The position numbers were made by a program, and so were the translations under genes. A model generated the notes under the pieces. The model did no database searches and was not told the DNA's origin. It was given only the letters and a program-made list of their open reading frames with translations. 64,000 bases of DNA. Origin: Prochlorococcus sp. AG-673-M19. Lineage in GTDB: Bacteria; Cyanobacteriota; Cyanobacteriia; PCC-6307; Cyanobiaceae. Shown here in pieces: positions 12,011-22,896 of the stretch (position 1 is its first letter; the number at the start of each line of letters is the position of its first letter). The stretch spans positions 1 to 64,000 of the forward strand of contig QCTP01000001.1 in NCBI GenBank assembly GCA_003211115.1, given 5' to 3'.

Positions 12011-12455
12011 CTTCTTCTTTAATTTCTTCTTTGACTTCTTCTTTATTTTCTTCTCTATTTGGTTTAATCTCTTCGCTAGTAATATTTTTAACTGGCCTTG
12101 CGAAAGGATCAGGTGCTACTTTTTTACTTTTGTTTTCAGAAGTTATTGATTTATAAGGTGAAGAGGATTTTTTATTATTTTTTGCAAATTTCGCAATTGT
12201 TTCCATTAATTCCTTATCTTCAATCATTTCGCTGAGTGTTCTAACTGAAAAGCCTAGAACAGCGACTGTAGATTTAAGTTGGAAAGTATCTTGAATTGAT
12301 TTTACCGCTCTCATCTCATTATCACTTAACCTAATTCGAAATCCGCCTCCATCTCTTTTCCCTCCAGATCTATTGATAAAGTTAGACCTATCGTTATTAC
12401 TTCGACTTCTATAGTTCTCTTGACCAGGATTATTACCGTAATTGGAATTTGACAT
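11997..12455 (-). CDS. Conserved cyanobacterial hypothetical; Arg/Gly/Asn-rich N-terminus, RHH-like core, Lys/Glu-rich C-terminus
   Basis: 152 aa; overlaps trpS start by 14 bp; core FRIRLSDNEMRAVKSIQDTFQLKSTVAVLGFSVRTLSEMI. Confidence 0.75.
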   Translation of the reverse strand: MSNSNYGNNPGQENYRSRSNNDRSNFINRSGGKRDGGGFRIRLSDNEMRAVKSIQDTFQLKSTVAVLGFSVRTLSEMIEDKELMETIAKFAKNNKKSSSPYKSITSENKSKKVAPDPFARPVKNITSEEIKPNREENKEEVKEEIKEEVDDK

Positions 12456-12618
12456 CTTAATAATTATTTATCTAAACAGTCTATTAATTTACCACCCAGT
12501 TATGCAATAAGTCATAGATTGAATCTAAAAAATTTTTATCTTTAGTTAAAGAGTTATTTAATTTTGCTTTTTTTCATTCACAACTTGCATTAGAGTAAAT
12601 GAAGAATATTAAAGTATT

Positions 12619-13944
12619 GTGTTTGATATTAGTAAAGAAAACCTTTTAAAGGATTTAATAAAGTTTCCTAAAAAAAATATATTTATAATTTTACTTTTAT
12701 TAGGTTTTGGAGAATGGTTTTTGAGTGATTTAATAAATTTTTCAGGTGGTTCTATAGGGTTTTTCATTTTATGTTTTGGTGGATATTTTTATCTAAAGAA
12801 TGAAAAGCCAAAATTTAATGAGCCAAAGGACTTAGTTGGTTGGACAAAACTTTGTAATGAAGATTTAGAATTCTTTGAGGAACTTGAATCGAATAATAAT
12901 TTGGAAAAACAAAATAATAAAAGGCAAAAATCTCTTGAATTAATACTTAATAGAGAAAAAAAAGAAGAGATTTATTGTATCGGTCAGAAAAATTATGATT
13001 CGAATATGGCATTATTCAAAAATCACTTTAAAGAAGATAAATTTGACTTGAATTTTATTGAAAAACTTCCAAAATATAATTCTTCTGAAATTGTTCCTGA
13101 TGAAATTTTAAATAGCGATGCTATTTTGTATTTTTTAAAGTTACCTCTATCTGCAAATGATTTTTTGTGGTTAGAAAAACTGCCTAAAAGTATGCCTATT
13201 TGGTTAGTCGCTTTATATAAAAATGGATTAGATGCAGACAATAAAATTGATGAACTAAAAGCTCAGATTTCAGAAGAATATGAAAAAAGAATAATTAGTT
13301 TTGATATAACTAAAAATAAATTGGCAAATATACCTTTTTCTTTGCGTAAGTTTTTTATAAGTTCAAGTAACAATATTGAAAATACTAAAAAAAGACTTTT
13401 GAAGAGATTACATACCAACTGGCAATCTGAGATTGAGGGAATAAGAAGAATTCAATTAAGAGATTTACAGAGGAGAAATCAAGTTATTGTGGCGACTTCT
13501 GTTTTCTTGTCTCCGATTCCATCAATTGATGTTTTATCAATGACTGTTTTAAATTCCTTAATGATTAAAGAAATCAAATCTATATGGGGATGTAAATGGT
13601 CTCCAGAAATATTGGATAAAGTATCTAAACAAATAATAAAGACCGCAATTGCACAGGGAGTTATTGAATGGAGCGGTCAGACTTTGATAGGTTTAACAAA
13701 ATTGCATGGACCAAATTGGTTAGTAACTGGAGCATTCCAAGCAATAAGCGCAGCATACTTAACAAGGGTGGTATCTACTTCTTTGGCAGATTTCATGGCG
13801 ATAACAAAAGGAGTATCAGAACCTGATCTGGAATTTATAAAAGAAAACTCAGAAAAGATTGTAGAAAGAGCCTTTGAAAATGAAAAAATAAATTGGAAAT
13901 CTTTAATAACAGAATTAAAAAACCCATTAATGAGACTTACTTAA
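12619..13944 (+). CDS. DUF697-type membrane-associated protein, GTPase-like region lacking a recognisable P-loop
   Basis: 441 aa, GTG start; N-terminal hydrophobic segments; C-terminal SVFLSPIPSIDVLSMTVLNSLMIKEI...DUF697-like block. Confidence 0.75.
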   Translation: MFDISKENLLKDLIKFPKKNIFIILLLLGFGEWFLSDLINFSGGSIGFFILCFGGYFYLKNEKPKFNEPKDLVGWTKLCNEDLEFFEELESNNNLEKQNNKRQKSLELILNREKKEEIYCIGQKNYDSNMALFKNHFKEDKFDLNFIEKLPKYNSSEIVPDEILNSDAILYFLKLPLSANDFLWLEKLPKSMPIWLVALYKNGLDADNKIDELKAQISEEYEKRIISFDITKNKLANIPFSLRKFFISSSNNIENTKKRLLKRLHTNWQSEIEGIRRIQLRDLQRRNQVIVATSVFLSPIPSIDVLSMTVLNSLMIKEIKSIWGCKWSPEILDKVSKQIIKTAIAQGVIEWSGQTLIGLTKLHGPNWLVTGAFQAISAAYLTRVVSTSLADFMAITKGVSEPDLEFIKENSEKIVERAFENEKINWKSLITELKNPLMRLT

Positions 13945-13975
13945 AAATTCATAATCTTTTCGTCGTTGTAAAAAA

Positions 13976-14878
13976 ATGAAAAAAAACTTTTTATTCTTAT
14001 TTTTATCTTTTTTGATTTGTCTTACTATAACTTCTTGTAAAAGAACTTCATATAAAAAAGAATCTAATAAAGAAGTGATTTTGGCAAGTTTTACAGTTCT
14101 TGCAGATATCATTGAAAATGTTGCTAAGGATGATTTTATTGTTAGGTCAATAACTAAACCAGGAATAGAAGTTCATGGTTATCAACCAACTCCAAGTGAT
14201 CTAATAAAAGCCTCTAAAGCCTCAGTTTTTATTGATAATGGATTTGGGTTTGAATTATGGGCAGAAAAATTTGTTTCTAACTTAAAAGTCAAAAGAGTAA
14301 CTATTTCTGATCGATTGGATCCGATTTTTATAAGTGAAGATTTTTATAAAGGGAAACCTAATCCTCATGCGTGGATTTCCCCAAAAAGAGGAATGATTTA
14401 TGTAGATATTATTGTTGATTCTTTATCAGAAATAAAACCATCTAAAGCAGAATCCTTTAAAAATAATGGACAAATTTATAAGAATAAAATCGCTCAATTA
14501 GATAAAGATTTCTCACTTTTTATTAATAATCTTGAGAAAAACAATAGGTATCTAGTAACTTGTGAAGGAGCATTTTCTTATCTCACCAATGATTACGGAT
14601 TAAAAGAAGCTTATTTATGGCCAGTTAATGCTGAAAGTCAAATCACACCCAAAAGAATGGCAAGAACAATTTCTTTGGTAAAAAATAAAAATATTCCATC
14701 TGTCTTTTGCGAGAGTACTGTAAATAATGAATCACAAATGATTGTGGTTAGTGAAACAGGAGCAAATTACGGAGGAGATCTTTTTGTTGATTCGCTATCC
14801 AAAGATAATGGTAGCGCGAATACTTATTTAAAAATGCTTCAAAAAAATTTGACTCTTATTAAAAAAGGCCTCAACTAA
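13976..14878 (+). CDS. Metal (Mn/Zn) ABC transporter substrate-binding lipoprotein
   Basis: Lipobox-like ICLTITSC; VHGYQPTPSDLIKASKA, NPHAWISPKRG; cluster with ATPase and permease. Confidence 0.9.
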   Translation: MKKNFLFLFLSFLICLTITSCKRTSYKKESNKEVILASFTVLADIIENVAKDDFIVRSITKPGIEVHGYQPTPSDLIKASKASVFIDNGFGFELWAEKFVSNLKVKRVTISDRLDPIFISEDFYKGKPNPHAWISPKRGMIYVDIIVDSLSEIKPSKAESFKNNGQIYKNKIAQLDKDFSLFINNLEKNNRYLVTCEGAFSYLTNDYGLKEAYLWPVNAESQITPKRMARTISLVKNKNIPSVFCESTVNNESQMIVVSETGANYGGDLFVDSLSKDNGSANTYLKMLQKNLTLIKKGLN

Positions 14879-14882
14879 AAAT

Positions 14883-15647
14883 ATGAAAGAATCTAATTAT
14901 AAAGATTATAGAATTGAGGCAGAAAATATCTGTGTTGATTATCACGGTAAAGTCGCGTTATATGATGCGAATTTAAGATTAAAGTCCGGCCAAATTTGTG
15001 GATTAGTAGGAATGAATGGTGCTGGTAAAACAACTTTTTTTAATGCTTTAACTGGGTTTGTAAATATTTCAAAAGGCAAAATAAGAATAAATGGTGAGTC
15101 TTTAAGAATTGCTCAACAAGATCAGGCAATTGCATATGTTCCTCAAAATGAAGGTATTGATAGTCAATTTCCTGTAAGTGTTTGGGATGTTGTAATGATG
15201 GGTCGATATGGCTCAATGAATATTCTTAGATCTCAAAGAGAATCTGATATTCAGGCTGTTAAGGACGCTATTGAGCGGGTTGATCTTATAGAGCTTTCAT
15301 CTACCCCAATTGGCAACTTATCCGGGGGACAGAGGAAAAGAACTTTTTTAGCGAGAGCTATTGCACAAAGAGCCTCAATACTGTTACTTGATGAACCCTT
15401 TGCGGGAGTTGATATTAGAACTGAGAAACTTATCTCAGAATTATTTATTCAATTTAAAAATGAGGGAAAAACAATTTTGCTATCTACTCACGATATGATT
15501 CATGTTCGAGAATTTTGCGATTTGGTTCTTTTAATAAATAAGACAGTTGTTGCATATGGAGAGACTTCGGAAGTATTTACTCCAGAAAATATTACAAGTA
15601 CTTTTGGAGGGATGTCGCCAGATGTTTTGTTTGGACCTGAATCATAA
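14883..15647 (+). CDS. Metal ABC transporter ATP-binding protein
   Basis: Walker A GMNGAGKTT, signature LSGGQRKR, Walker B ILLLDEPFAGVD. Confidence 0.95.
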   Translation: MKESNYKDYRIEAENICVDYHGKVALYDANLRLKSGQICGLVGMNGAGKTTFFNALTGFVNISKGKIRINGESLRIAQQDQAIAYVPQNEGIDSQFPVSVWDVVMMGRYGSMNILRSQRESDIQAVKDAIERVDLIELSSTPIGNLSGGQRKRTFLARAIAQRASILLLDEPFAGVDIRTEKLISELFIQFKNEGKTILLSTHDMIHVREFCDLVLLINKTVVAYGETSEVFTPENITSTFGGMSPDVLFGPES

Positions 15648-15658
15648 AATCTAGTTAT

Positions 15659-16531
15659 ATGGATGTATGCTTTTTATCTACAAATATAACTTCTTTTATA
15701 GCTGATCCTTTATCTCATGAATTTATGAGAAAAGCTCTATTGATGAGTTCATTAGTAGCTGCTGTATGTGGATTTTTATCTAGTTATTTAACTCTTAAAG
15801 GGTGGGCTTTAATGGGAGATGCAGTATCTCACTCTGTAATGCCTGGTGTTGTCGTGGCTTATGCTTTGGGACTACCTTTCTCCTTAGGGGCATTCATTTT
15901 TGGTGTAGGTTCTGTAGCTCTAATTGGATTTGTTAAACAAAAGTCAAGAGTTAAGGAAGATACTGTAATAGGCTTGGTTTTTACAGGTTTTTTTGCTCTT
16001 GGAATTGTTTTAGTTTCAAAGATTAAAAGTAATATAGATCTTCATTCAATTCTTTTTGGCAGCCCTCTAGGTATTTCTTTGTCAGACGTTAAACAAACTG
16101 TATTTATTTCTTTATTGGTGGTAATACTATTATCAATTTTCAGGAAAGACTTAATTCTTTATTGCTTTGATCCAAGACACGCAAAAACAGTAGGAATTAA
16201 CGTTTTATTTCTTCATTATCTATTACTCACATGCTTGTCTTTAGCTGCTGTAGTTGGATTACAATCCGTTGGGATAGTTTTGGTTGTCGCAATGCTGATT
16301 ACTCCTGGAGCTACAGCTTATTTATTGACAGATAAGTTTGATAATATGACTATCATTTCAGTAATTAGTGCCATCATTTCAAGTGTTTTAGGAATATATT
16401 TTAGCTTTTGGTTCGATCTTGAAACTGGCGGCTCAATCGTATTAATTCAAACGTTTATTTTTTTATTTGCTTTTTTATTTGCTCCTAGATATGGGATATT
16501 TAAATTTAAAAAATTATTTTCTAATTATTAG
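15659..16531 (+). CDS. Metal ABC transporter permease (ABC-3 family)
   Basis: Polytopic; GWALMGDAVSHSVMPGVV, GIVLVVAMLITPGATAYLLT. Confidence 0.93.
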   Translation: MDVCFLSTNITSFIADPLSHEFMRKALLMSSLVAAVCGFLSSYLTLKGWALMGDAVSHSVMPGVVVAYALGLPFSLGAFIFGVGSVALIGFVKQKSRVKEDTVIGLVFTGFFALGIVLVSKIKSNIDLHSILFGSPLGISLSDVKQTVFISLLVVILLSIFRKDLILYCFDPRHAKTVGINVLFLHYLLLTCLSLAAVVGLQSVGIVLVVAMLITPGATAYLLTDKFDNMTIISVISAIISSVLGIYFSFWFDLETGGSIVLIQTFIFLFAFLFAPRYGIFKFKKLFSNY

Positions 16532-16536
16532 TAGTA

Positions 16537-17703
16537 ATGGACAATGATCTAAATAATAAAACTTGGAATTGGTGGCCTTTATTCCCTCTATATCCATATG
16601 GAAAAAAGAAAACTATTCTAAGAGAAATAATTCCTAATGAAATATGGTCCTTGGAGCAAATTCAGGGCTTATATTACGTGGCTGTTCCAATCAGAATGAC
16701 AATAATTAAGGTTAATGATGGACTAATGCTAATTAACCCCTTACCACCTACTAAGGAACTCGTAAATGAACTAGAAAAATTAATTTCTATTTTTGGGAAA
16801 GTAAAAACAATTGTGCTCCCTAGTGCTTCTGGATTAGAACATAAAATTGGATTACCTGCACTTGCAAGAGTTTTTAAGGATGCCGAGATTTGGTTATGTC
16901 CTGGCCAATGGAGTTTTCCTCTTAATCTCCCTTTGGATTTTATAGGGATTCCATCAAAAAAGACAAAGATACTTTTTGAAGATGGCATTCCATATGAAGA
17001 AGGTTTTAAATGGTCTTCTCTAGGGCCTTTAAATTTAGGACTTGGAACTTATCAGGAGGTGAGTTTTTTTCATCTTTCAACTAGGACGTTTCATGTTACA
17101 GACGCTATAGTTGGCATCGATTCAAAACCTCCAGAAATCTTTGACTTCGACCCTACTCCATTATTATTTCATTCAAGAGATCGAGGGGATGAACCTATTA
17201 TTGATACTGTTGAATCCAGAAAAAAAGGTTGGGCAAGAATTGTATTATTTTCATCTTTTTTAAAACCAGGAAAATTAAATATCCCCTCTCTGAAACAAAT
17301 TATCAAATACTCTTTTAAAAAGGGTCTTCGAAATAAGAAATCACATTTTGGTATTTATCCGTTTATGTGGGATAAAGACTGGGAATCATCTTTAGTTGAA
17401 ATAATGGGTAAGGATATTCCAAAGATTCAGATTGCTCCTGTTTTGAAAAATTTAATTTTTCCTCGATCCAAACAAGTACTTCTTAGATGGTTAGAAAAAA
17501 TTAAAACTTATAAAAATATGGAATATTTGATATCAGCTCATTATTCTACTCCTATTAATTTTAGAGAAGAAGATTGCCAGAATTTGATAGATGAAATTAA
17601 TTCAGATAAATGGGACAAATCACCAGAAGATAATAAATTCCTTATTAATTTATATAGTAGATTATTTAAATTGGGGATAATTCCGAAAGAAGTAAATATG
17701 TAA
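16537..17703 (+). CDS. DUF4336 domain protein
   Basis: 388 aa; FHLSTRTFHVTDAIVGI...GWARIVLFSSFLKPG. Confidence 0.75.
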   Translation: MDNDLNNKTWNWWPLFPLYPYGKKKTILREIIPNEIWSLEQIQGLYYVAVPIRMTIIKVNDGLMLINPLPPTKELVNELEKLISIFGKVKTIVLPSASGLEHKIGLPALARVFKDAEIWLCPGQWSFPLNLPLDFIGIPSKKTKILFEDGIPYEEGFKWSSLGPLNLGLGTYQEVSFFHLSTRTFHVTDAIVGIDSKPPEIFDFDPTPLLFHSRDRGDEPIIDTVESRKKGWARIVLFSSFLKPGKLNIPSLKQIIKYSFKKGLRNKKSHFGIYPFMWDKDWESSLVEIMGKDIPKIQIAPVLKNLIFPRSKQVLLRWLEKIKTYKNMEYLISAHYSTPINFREEDCQNLIDEINSDKWDKSPEDNKFLINLYSRLFKLGIIPKEVNM

Positions 17704-17707
17704 TGAT

Positions 17708-18046
17708 TTACTCTTCTTCAATAGACATATCTTGATCACTTTTTAGGGTTTGTTCGAGCTCTTTCCTTTGCTCCATTTGCCTTAAGAAATATCCTGTCAT
17801 CATCGCAGAAGAAAGTAAATTAGCGATGTTGTCTTTTGAAGATGTTATTTTGACATCAAACTGATCAGATGGCAACATCCCAAGAAGCCCTTGAACATTG
17901 TGCCTTATGATTTCTTGAATATCTTCACTAGCTGATTTAGCAACTCTCTGCAAAACCTCTGGTGACTGTTTTTGTAGATATTGAATTAAATCATTATCAT
18001 CATTTGGATCATTATTTTCAGTAGCTAGAAATTCAGGATTGAACAT
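17708..18046 (-). CDS. DUF760 family protein
   Basis: LIQYLQKQSPEVLQRVAKSASEDIQEIIRHNVQGLLGMLP...MMTGYFLRQMEQR. Confidence 0.8.
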   Translation of the reverse strand: MFNPEFLATENNDPNDDNDLIQYLQKQSPEVLQRVAKSASEDIQEIIRHNVQGLLGMLPSDQFDVKITSSKDNIANLLSSAMMTGYFLRQMEQRKELEQTLKSDQDMSIEEE

Positions 18047-18091
18047 TTATGCAACTTCAACTTATAAAAACACTACAACACCATGAACCCC

Positions 18092-18676
18092 TTAACCTAA
18101 AATATTAAGAACAGGGAATTGTATAGGACCAATATTATTTAATGGCCAATATCTAAAAATAGCCTTTCCAATTACTTTTTCAAAAGGAAGAAATCCCCAT
18201 ATATGTGAGTCCATACTGTTATTTCTATTGTCTCCCATTACCCATAATGACTTCTCAGGAACAACGTATGGCCCAGTTGTATAGTTAATATTCATATCAG
18301 AATTAAAATTATTTTGAGCAATATTATTTATATATAAAATACCCTCTTTTACTTCTACTTTGTCCCCAGGTATTCCGATTACCCTTTTGATTAATGCAAT
18401 ATCAGATTCATACCCCGCTTCAATTAATTGTTCTGGTACATTAAAAACTATTATTTTATTTTTTAATTTAGAAAGATTTGATTTAGAGGTAATTTTAGGA
18501 GTTAATTTTTCAACCAAAATTTTATCTTGAATTTGAAGGGTAGGAAGCATAGAACCTGAAGGTATCCATCTTGGCTCAATTACTTGCCATCGTATAATTA
18601 AAGAAATTATTATCCAAATAAAAAGAGTTTTAACATCCTTAAGTATTGAACTATTTTTTTTTACTGGATTTGTCAT
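18092..18676 (-). CDS. lepB: Signal peptidase I
   Basis: WIPSGSMLPTLQIQDKILVEKL, ALIKRVIGIPGDKVEV, VMGDNRNNSMDSHIWG. Confidence 0.95.
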   Translation of the reverse strand: MTNPVKKNSSILKDVKTLFIWIIISLIIRWQVIEPRWIPSGSMLPTLQIQDKILVEKLTPKITSKSNLSKLKNKIIVFNVPEQLIEAGYESDIALIKRVIGIPGDKVEVKEGILYINNIAQNNFNSDMNINYTTGPYVVPEKSLWVMGDNRNNSMDSHIWGFLPFEKVIGKAIFRYWPLNNIGPIQFPVLNILG

Positions 18677-18731
18677 TTTTAAATTGATTATTTAATCGTA
18701 TTGAGGAATTTCTAAAGTATTTATATAAATT

Positions 18732-19364
18732 ATGACATCATCTATAGATTGCCAAAATTTTTTAAGAAGTATACAACTTTTAAATCTTTTTACAAAAATA
18801 GGGGTTAAAAATTTAATTTTATGTCCAGGGAGCAGATCAGCCCCTTTAGCAATAGCAGCAGGAGAATTAAACAAGCTTGGGATTTTAAATGTATTTAATT
18901 CAATAGACGAGAGATCAGCTGGGTTTCATGCCCTTGGAATTTCTACTGCATCTGGAGATGTTTCATTAGTTGTAACAACATCAGGAACAGCTGTTGGGAA
19001 CTTATTGCCGGCTGCTATTGAGGCTGATAAATCATGTAAATCAATAGTGTTTATAACTGCTGATAGACCTTTAAGATTAAAAAATTGTGGTTCTAATCAA
19101 ACAGTTAATCAAGAAGAATTTTTGAAATCAGCTTGCAGAAGTAATTTGAGTACCAACTTAGAAGGGATTCATGAAAATAATGACGATGATATTTTGAAAA
19201 TATTAGAAATTATAAAAAAACAAATATTACAATCGCCCGGTCCTATTCATTTAAATCTTCCATTTGAAAAACCTTTAGATATATCTTTAAAAAATAAAAA
19301 AAAGATTCTCGAGGTATTTGAAAGATTTTTATTTAAACAAAAACTATCAATTCTTAAAAGATAA
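18732..19364 (+). CDS. menD: MenD (SEPHCHC synthase), N-terminal part; frame breaks near 19290-19335
   Basis: [47 protein letters not shown]; continues in another frame at 19318. Confidence 0.9.
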   Translation: MTSSIDCQNFLRSIQLLNLFTKIGVKNLILCPGSRSAPLAIAAGELNKLGILNVFNSIDERSAGFHALGISTASGDVSLVVTTSGTAVGNLLPAAIEADKSCKSIVFITADRPLRLKNCGSNQTVNQEEFLKSACRSNLSTNLEGIHENNDDDILKILEIIKKQILQSPGPIHLNLPFEKPLDISLKNKKKILEVFERFLFKQKLSILKR

Positions 19365-20499
19365 TAATCAAAAAAATAAAATTCAATTTTCAAAAAAGAT
19401 TTTTAAAAGTTTAAATTTTTCTAAACCTGGAATTATTATTGTTGGTCCATATCAAGGTTCGACTAGTGATTTAGGTTCTTTTAATGTTGCTTTAGAACAA
19501 TTACAAGCAATTACAGGTTGGCCAGTTTTCGTTGATCCTGTCTCGGGAGTTTTAGCTAACTTAAGAGGATTAGTAGAAAATTGGGAATTAATTCTTAAAA
19601 AAAATAAAGATGTTATTCAATGTGAACAGATCTTAAGGCTTGGACCTGTTTCATCTTCTAATGATTTAGAGAATTTTTTATTAAATTTTGAAGGATTACA
19701 AATTCTTGTAAAAGAAAATAATGCAAAAAAATTAGATCCTTTTAAAAAATCTTTAGAATATGAATTTGGCATAAGTAATTTTGTAAAACAATTCATAGGA
19801 GAGTTTTCATATGTTCAAAAAAAGAGGAAACCTTTAATCAAATTAGTTAAAGTTTTAAAGAGTGAAGACAAAAAAATAAAGGAAATTATAAATAAAGAAC
19901 TATTTTCAAATAAAGAAATTAATGAATATAAAATTGCAAATTATGTACCTAGAATTTGGCCAAAAAATTATCCTATTATGCTCTCTGCAAGTAGTCCTAT
20001 TAGAGATTGGCTTACATTTTCTGAAAATAGAACTTTAACAAGAAAATGTTTTAGTTTTAGAGGGGCATCAGGGATAGATGGAACTTTATCCCTTGCATTA
20101 GGTATTGCGCGAATCACTAATCCTTTACTTCTGGTTACTGGAGATTTAGCATTAATTCATGATATCAATGGGTTCCTTATTGAAAATGCGATTGATTTAA
20201 ATTTAACTATCTTATTGATTAATAATAATGGTGGGAATATATTTAAAAATTTATATAAAAATAATTTAGATGAAAAAGAATTAAAGAAACTTTTTTTAAT
20301 GCCTAAATCTATAAACTGGGCAAACATTGCAAATGGTTATCAAGTCCCATATAAAAATGTTTCAGATTTTAATAAATTAAGAGATGCTTTTGATTGGAGC
20401 CTTTCTATGCAAAAATCAGTAATAATTAAAGTTGATATTAATGTAGAAAATGAAATGAAAGAAAGAGATTTAATCTTAAAAAAGATTCTTAACGATTAA
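19318..20499 (+). CDS. menD: MenD, C-terminal part in the alternative (+1) frame
   Basis: [39 protein letters not shown]...[11 protein letters not shown] (ThDP-binding half of MenD); together about 590 aa. Confidence 0.9.
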   Translation: MKDFYLNKNYQFLKDNNQKNKIQFSKKIFKSLNFSKPGIIIVGPYQGSTSDLGSFNVALEQLQAITGWPVFVDPVSGVLANLRGLVENWELILKKNKDVIQCEQILRLGPVSSSNDLENFLLNFEGLQILVKENNAKKLDPFKKSLEYEFGISNFVKQFIGEFSYVQKKRKPLIKLVKVLKSEDKKIKEIINKELFSNKEINEYKIANYVPRIWPKNYPIMLSASSPIRDWLTFSENRTLTRKCFSFRGASGIDGTLSLALGIARITNPLLLVTGDLALIHDINGFLIENAIDLNLTILLINNNGGNIFKNLYKNNLDEKELKKLFLMPKSINWANIANGYQVPYKNVSDFNKLRDAFDWSLSMQKSVIIKVDINVENEMKERDLILKKILND

Positions 20500-20530
20500 T
20501 GAATTTGCTTTTTTTAACTTATTTAAATAG

Positions 20531-21388
20531 ATGAAAGTTTTACCTGGAGATACTACAGTTAATTGGACTGAATGTAAGTCTTATAAAGATATCTTGTTTC
20601 ATAAGAGTGAAGATGGAATCGCGAGAATCGCCATTAATCGCCCTGAGAAAAGAAATGCATTTCGTCCAAAAACAATTTGTGAGCTCTTAGATGCGTTTAA
20701 TCTTGTAAAAAATGATAATAGTATAGGAGTAATTTTATTAACAGGTGCAGGCCCAGATAAAAAAGGAATTTTTTCTTTTTGTTCAGGAGGGGATCAAAGT
20801 GTTAGAGGTCAAAATGGATATGAAGATGATGAGGGTAATCAAAGATTAAATGTTTTGGAATTGCAAAGATTAATAAGAACCATACCTAAAGTGGTTATAG
20901 CTTTAGTACCTGGTTTCGCAATAGGCGGTGGGCAAGTTTTACATCTCGTTTGTGATTTAAGTATTGCTTCTGAAAATGCAATATTTGGCCAAACAGGTCC
21001 TAGGGTTGGAAGTTTTGATGCCGGATTTGGTTCAAGCTATTTAGCTCGAGTAGTTGGACCAAGGAAAGCAAAGGAAATTTGGTTTCTATGTAGAAAATAT
21101 AATTCTAAAGAAGCCTTAGATATGGGTTTAGTAAATGCGATTACAAAGATTGAAGAATTAGAAGCTGAGGGTGTAATCTGGGCAAGAGAGATTTTACGAA
21201 ATAGTCCAACTGCTATTCGAATACTTAAGGCATCATTTAATGCTGAGTGTGATGGTATAGCAGGTATTCAAGAATTATCTGGGTACACAACTCAGTTATT
21301 TTATTCTACGGATGAAGCTAAAGAGGGTAAAGATGCCTTCCTAGAGAAACGCTCACCTGACTTTTCTGATTATGGATGGACGCCTTAA
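20531..21388 (+). CDS. menB: 1,4-dihydroxy-2-naphthoyl-CoA synthase
   Basis: [53 protein letters not shown]. Confidence 0.97.
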   Translation: MKVLPGDTTVNWTECKSYKDILFHKSEDGIARIAINRPEKRNAFRPKTICELLDAFNLVKNDNSIGVILLTGAGPDKKGIFSFCSGGDQSVRGQNGYEDDEGNQRLNVLELQRLIRTIPKVVIALVPGFAIGGGQVLHLVCDLSIASENAIFGQTGPRVGSFDAGFGSSYLARVVGPRKAKEIWFLCRKYNSKEALDMGLVNAITKIEELEAEGVIWAREILRNSPTAIRILKASFNAECDGIAGIQELSGYTTQLFYSTDEAKEGKDAFLEKRSPDFSDYGWTP

Positions 21389-21433
21389 TAGCTTCTTTCT
21401 CTTCTAAAAGCACTTTTTATAATGAACTAATCA

Positions 21434-22885
21434 ATGAGAATTCTTCTTGCTGCTGCTGAATGTGCTCCGATGATAAAAGTTGGAGGGATGGGAGATGTCG
21501 TGGGTTCATTACCACCATCATTAATAAACCTAGGTCACGACGTAAGGGTAATAATTCCAGGTTATGGCAAATTGTGGAATTTACTAGAAGTTTCAAGTGA
21601 ACCAGTATTTAGATCTAATACAATGGGCAATGATTTCTCTGTATATGAAGCAAAACATCCAATACATAATTACATCATTTATTTAGTGGGGCATCCAACT
21701 TTTGATTCAGGACAGATATATGGTGGAGATGATGAAGACTGGCGATTTACATTTTTTGCTAGTGCTACTGCAGAATTTTCTTGGAATTGTTGGAAGCCCC
21801 AGGTTCTACATTGTCATGATTGGCATACTGGAATGATTCCAGTATGGATGCATCAAGATCCTGAAGTGAGTACTGTTTTTACTATACATAATCTAAAATA
21901 TCAAGGCCCTTGGAGATGGAAACTTGAAAAAATGACTTGGTGCCCTTGGTATATGCATGGGGATCATACAATGGCGGCTGCAATGTTATATGCGGATAGG
22001 GTTAATGCTGTTTCTCCAACATATGCCGATGAGATAAAAACTCATGAGTACGGGGAAAGCCTTGAGGGTTTGTTGAATTATATTTCTGGGAAATTAAGAG
22101 GAATCCTTAATGGGATTGATCTAAATGAATGGGACCCAGATAAAGATAAAGTTTTACCTTCAACATTCAATATTAAAAATTTAGAAAGAAGATCAGAAAA
22201 TAAGAAAATTCTTCAAAAAGAAATGGGACTTGAAGTTAATAGTAAAAAATATCTTTTAGGCATGGTAAGTAGATTAGTTGATCAAAAAGGTGTTGATTTG
22301 GTTTTACAAGTTTCTAGAAGATTACTCGCATATACAGATTCCCAAATAGCTATTTTAGGTACAGGTGATAAATATTTAGAATCTGGTTTGTGGCAATTGG
22401 CATTAGATTATCCCGGGAGATTTTCAGTGTTCCTTACCTATGATGATTCTTTATCAAGACTTATATATGGAGGCTCTGATGCATTCTTAATGCCAAGTAG
22501 ATTCGAACCTTGCGGTATTAGTCAATTACTTGCTATGAGGTATGGATCAATTCCAATAGTAAGAAGAGTTGGAGGATTGGTTGATACTGTTTTACCTCAT
22601 GATCCAGAGAACAATATTGGTACAGGTTTCTGTTTTGATCGATTTGAACCTATTGACTTTTATACTGCTTTAGTAAGATCCTGGGAAGCATTTAGACATA
22701 AAGATAGTTGGAAATCATTACAACTTAGAGCTATGAGTCAAGAATTTAGTTGGCAAAGATCAGCGTTAGAATATGAATTGATGTATAAAGATGTATGTGG
22801 TATTAAGGAGCCATCACCAGATATTGCTGAAATTGAGAAGTTTTCTTATGGTCAATCTGCTGATCCCTCTCTAAAAAAAATATGA
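21434..22885 (+). CDS. glgA: Glycogen synthase
   Basis: [40 protein letters not shown]. Confidence 0.97.
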   Translation: MRILLAAAECAPMIKVGGMGDVVGSLPPSLINLGHDVRVIIPGYGKLWNLLEVSSEPVFRSNTMGNDFSVYEAKHPIHNYIIYLVGHPTFDSGQIYGGDDEDWRFTFFASATAEFSWNCWKPQVLHCHDWHTGMIPVWMHQDPEVSTVFTIHNLKYQGPWRWKLEKMTWCPWYMHGDHTMAAAMLYADRVNAVSPTYADEIKTHEYGESLEGLLNYISGKLRGILNGIDLNEWDPDKDKVLPSTFNIKNLERRSENKKILQKEMGLEVNSKKYLLGMVSRLVDQKGVDLVLQVSRRLLAYTDSQIAILGTGDKYLESGLWQLALDYPGRFSVFLTYDDSLSRLIYGGSDAFLMPSRFEPCGISQLLAMRYGSIPIVRRVGGLVDTVLPHDPENNIGTGFCFDRFEPIDFYTALVRSWEAFRHKDSWKSLQLRAMSQEFSWQRSALEYELMYKDVCGIKEPSPDIAEIEKFSYGQSADPSLKKI

Positions 22886-22896
22886 TCTAAGTTTCT

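Noticed and set aside
13927-14112. 61-aa minus-strand ORF across the substrate-binding protein start
   Set aside because: Overlaps the signal peptide of a well-supported gene; low-complexity K/F-rich.
19318-19345. TTTAAAC heptamer in the menD overlap as a classical -1 ribosomal slippery site
   Set aside because: The needed shift is +1 (or -2), and the heptamer is out of phase with the upstream frame, so canonical -1 slippage cannot join the two halves.
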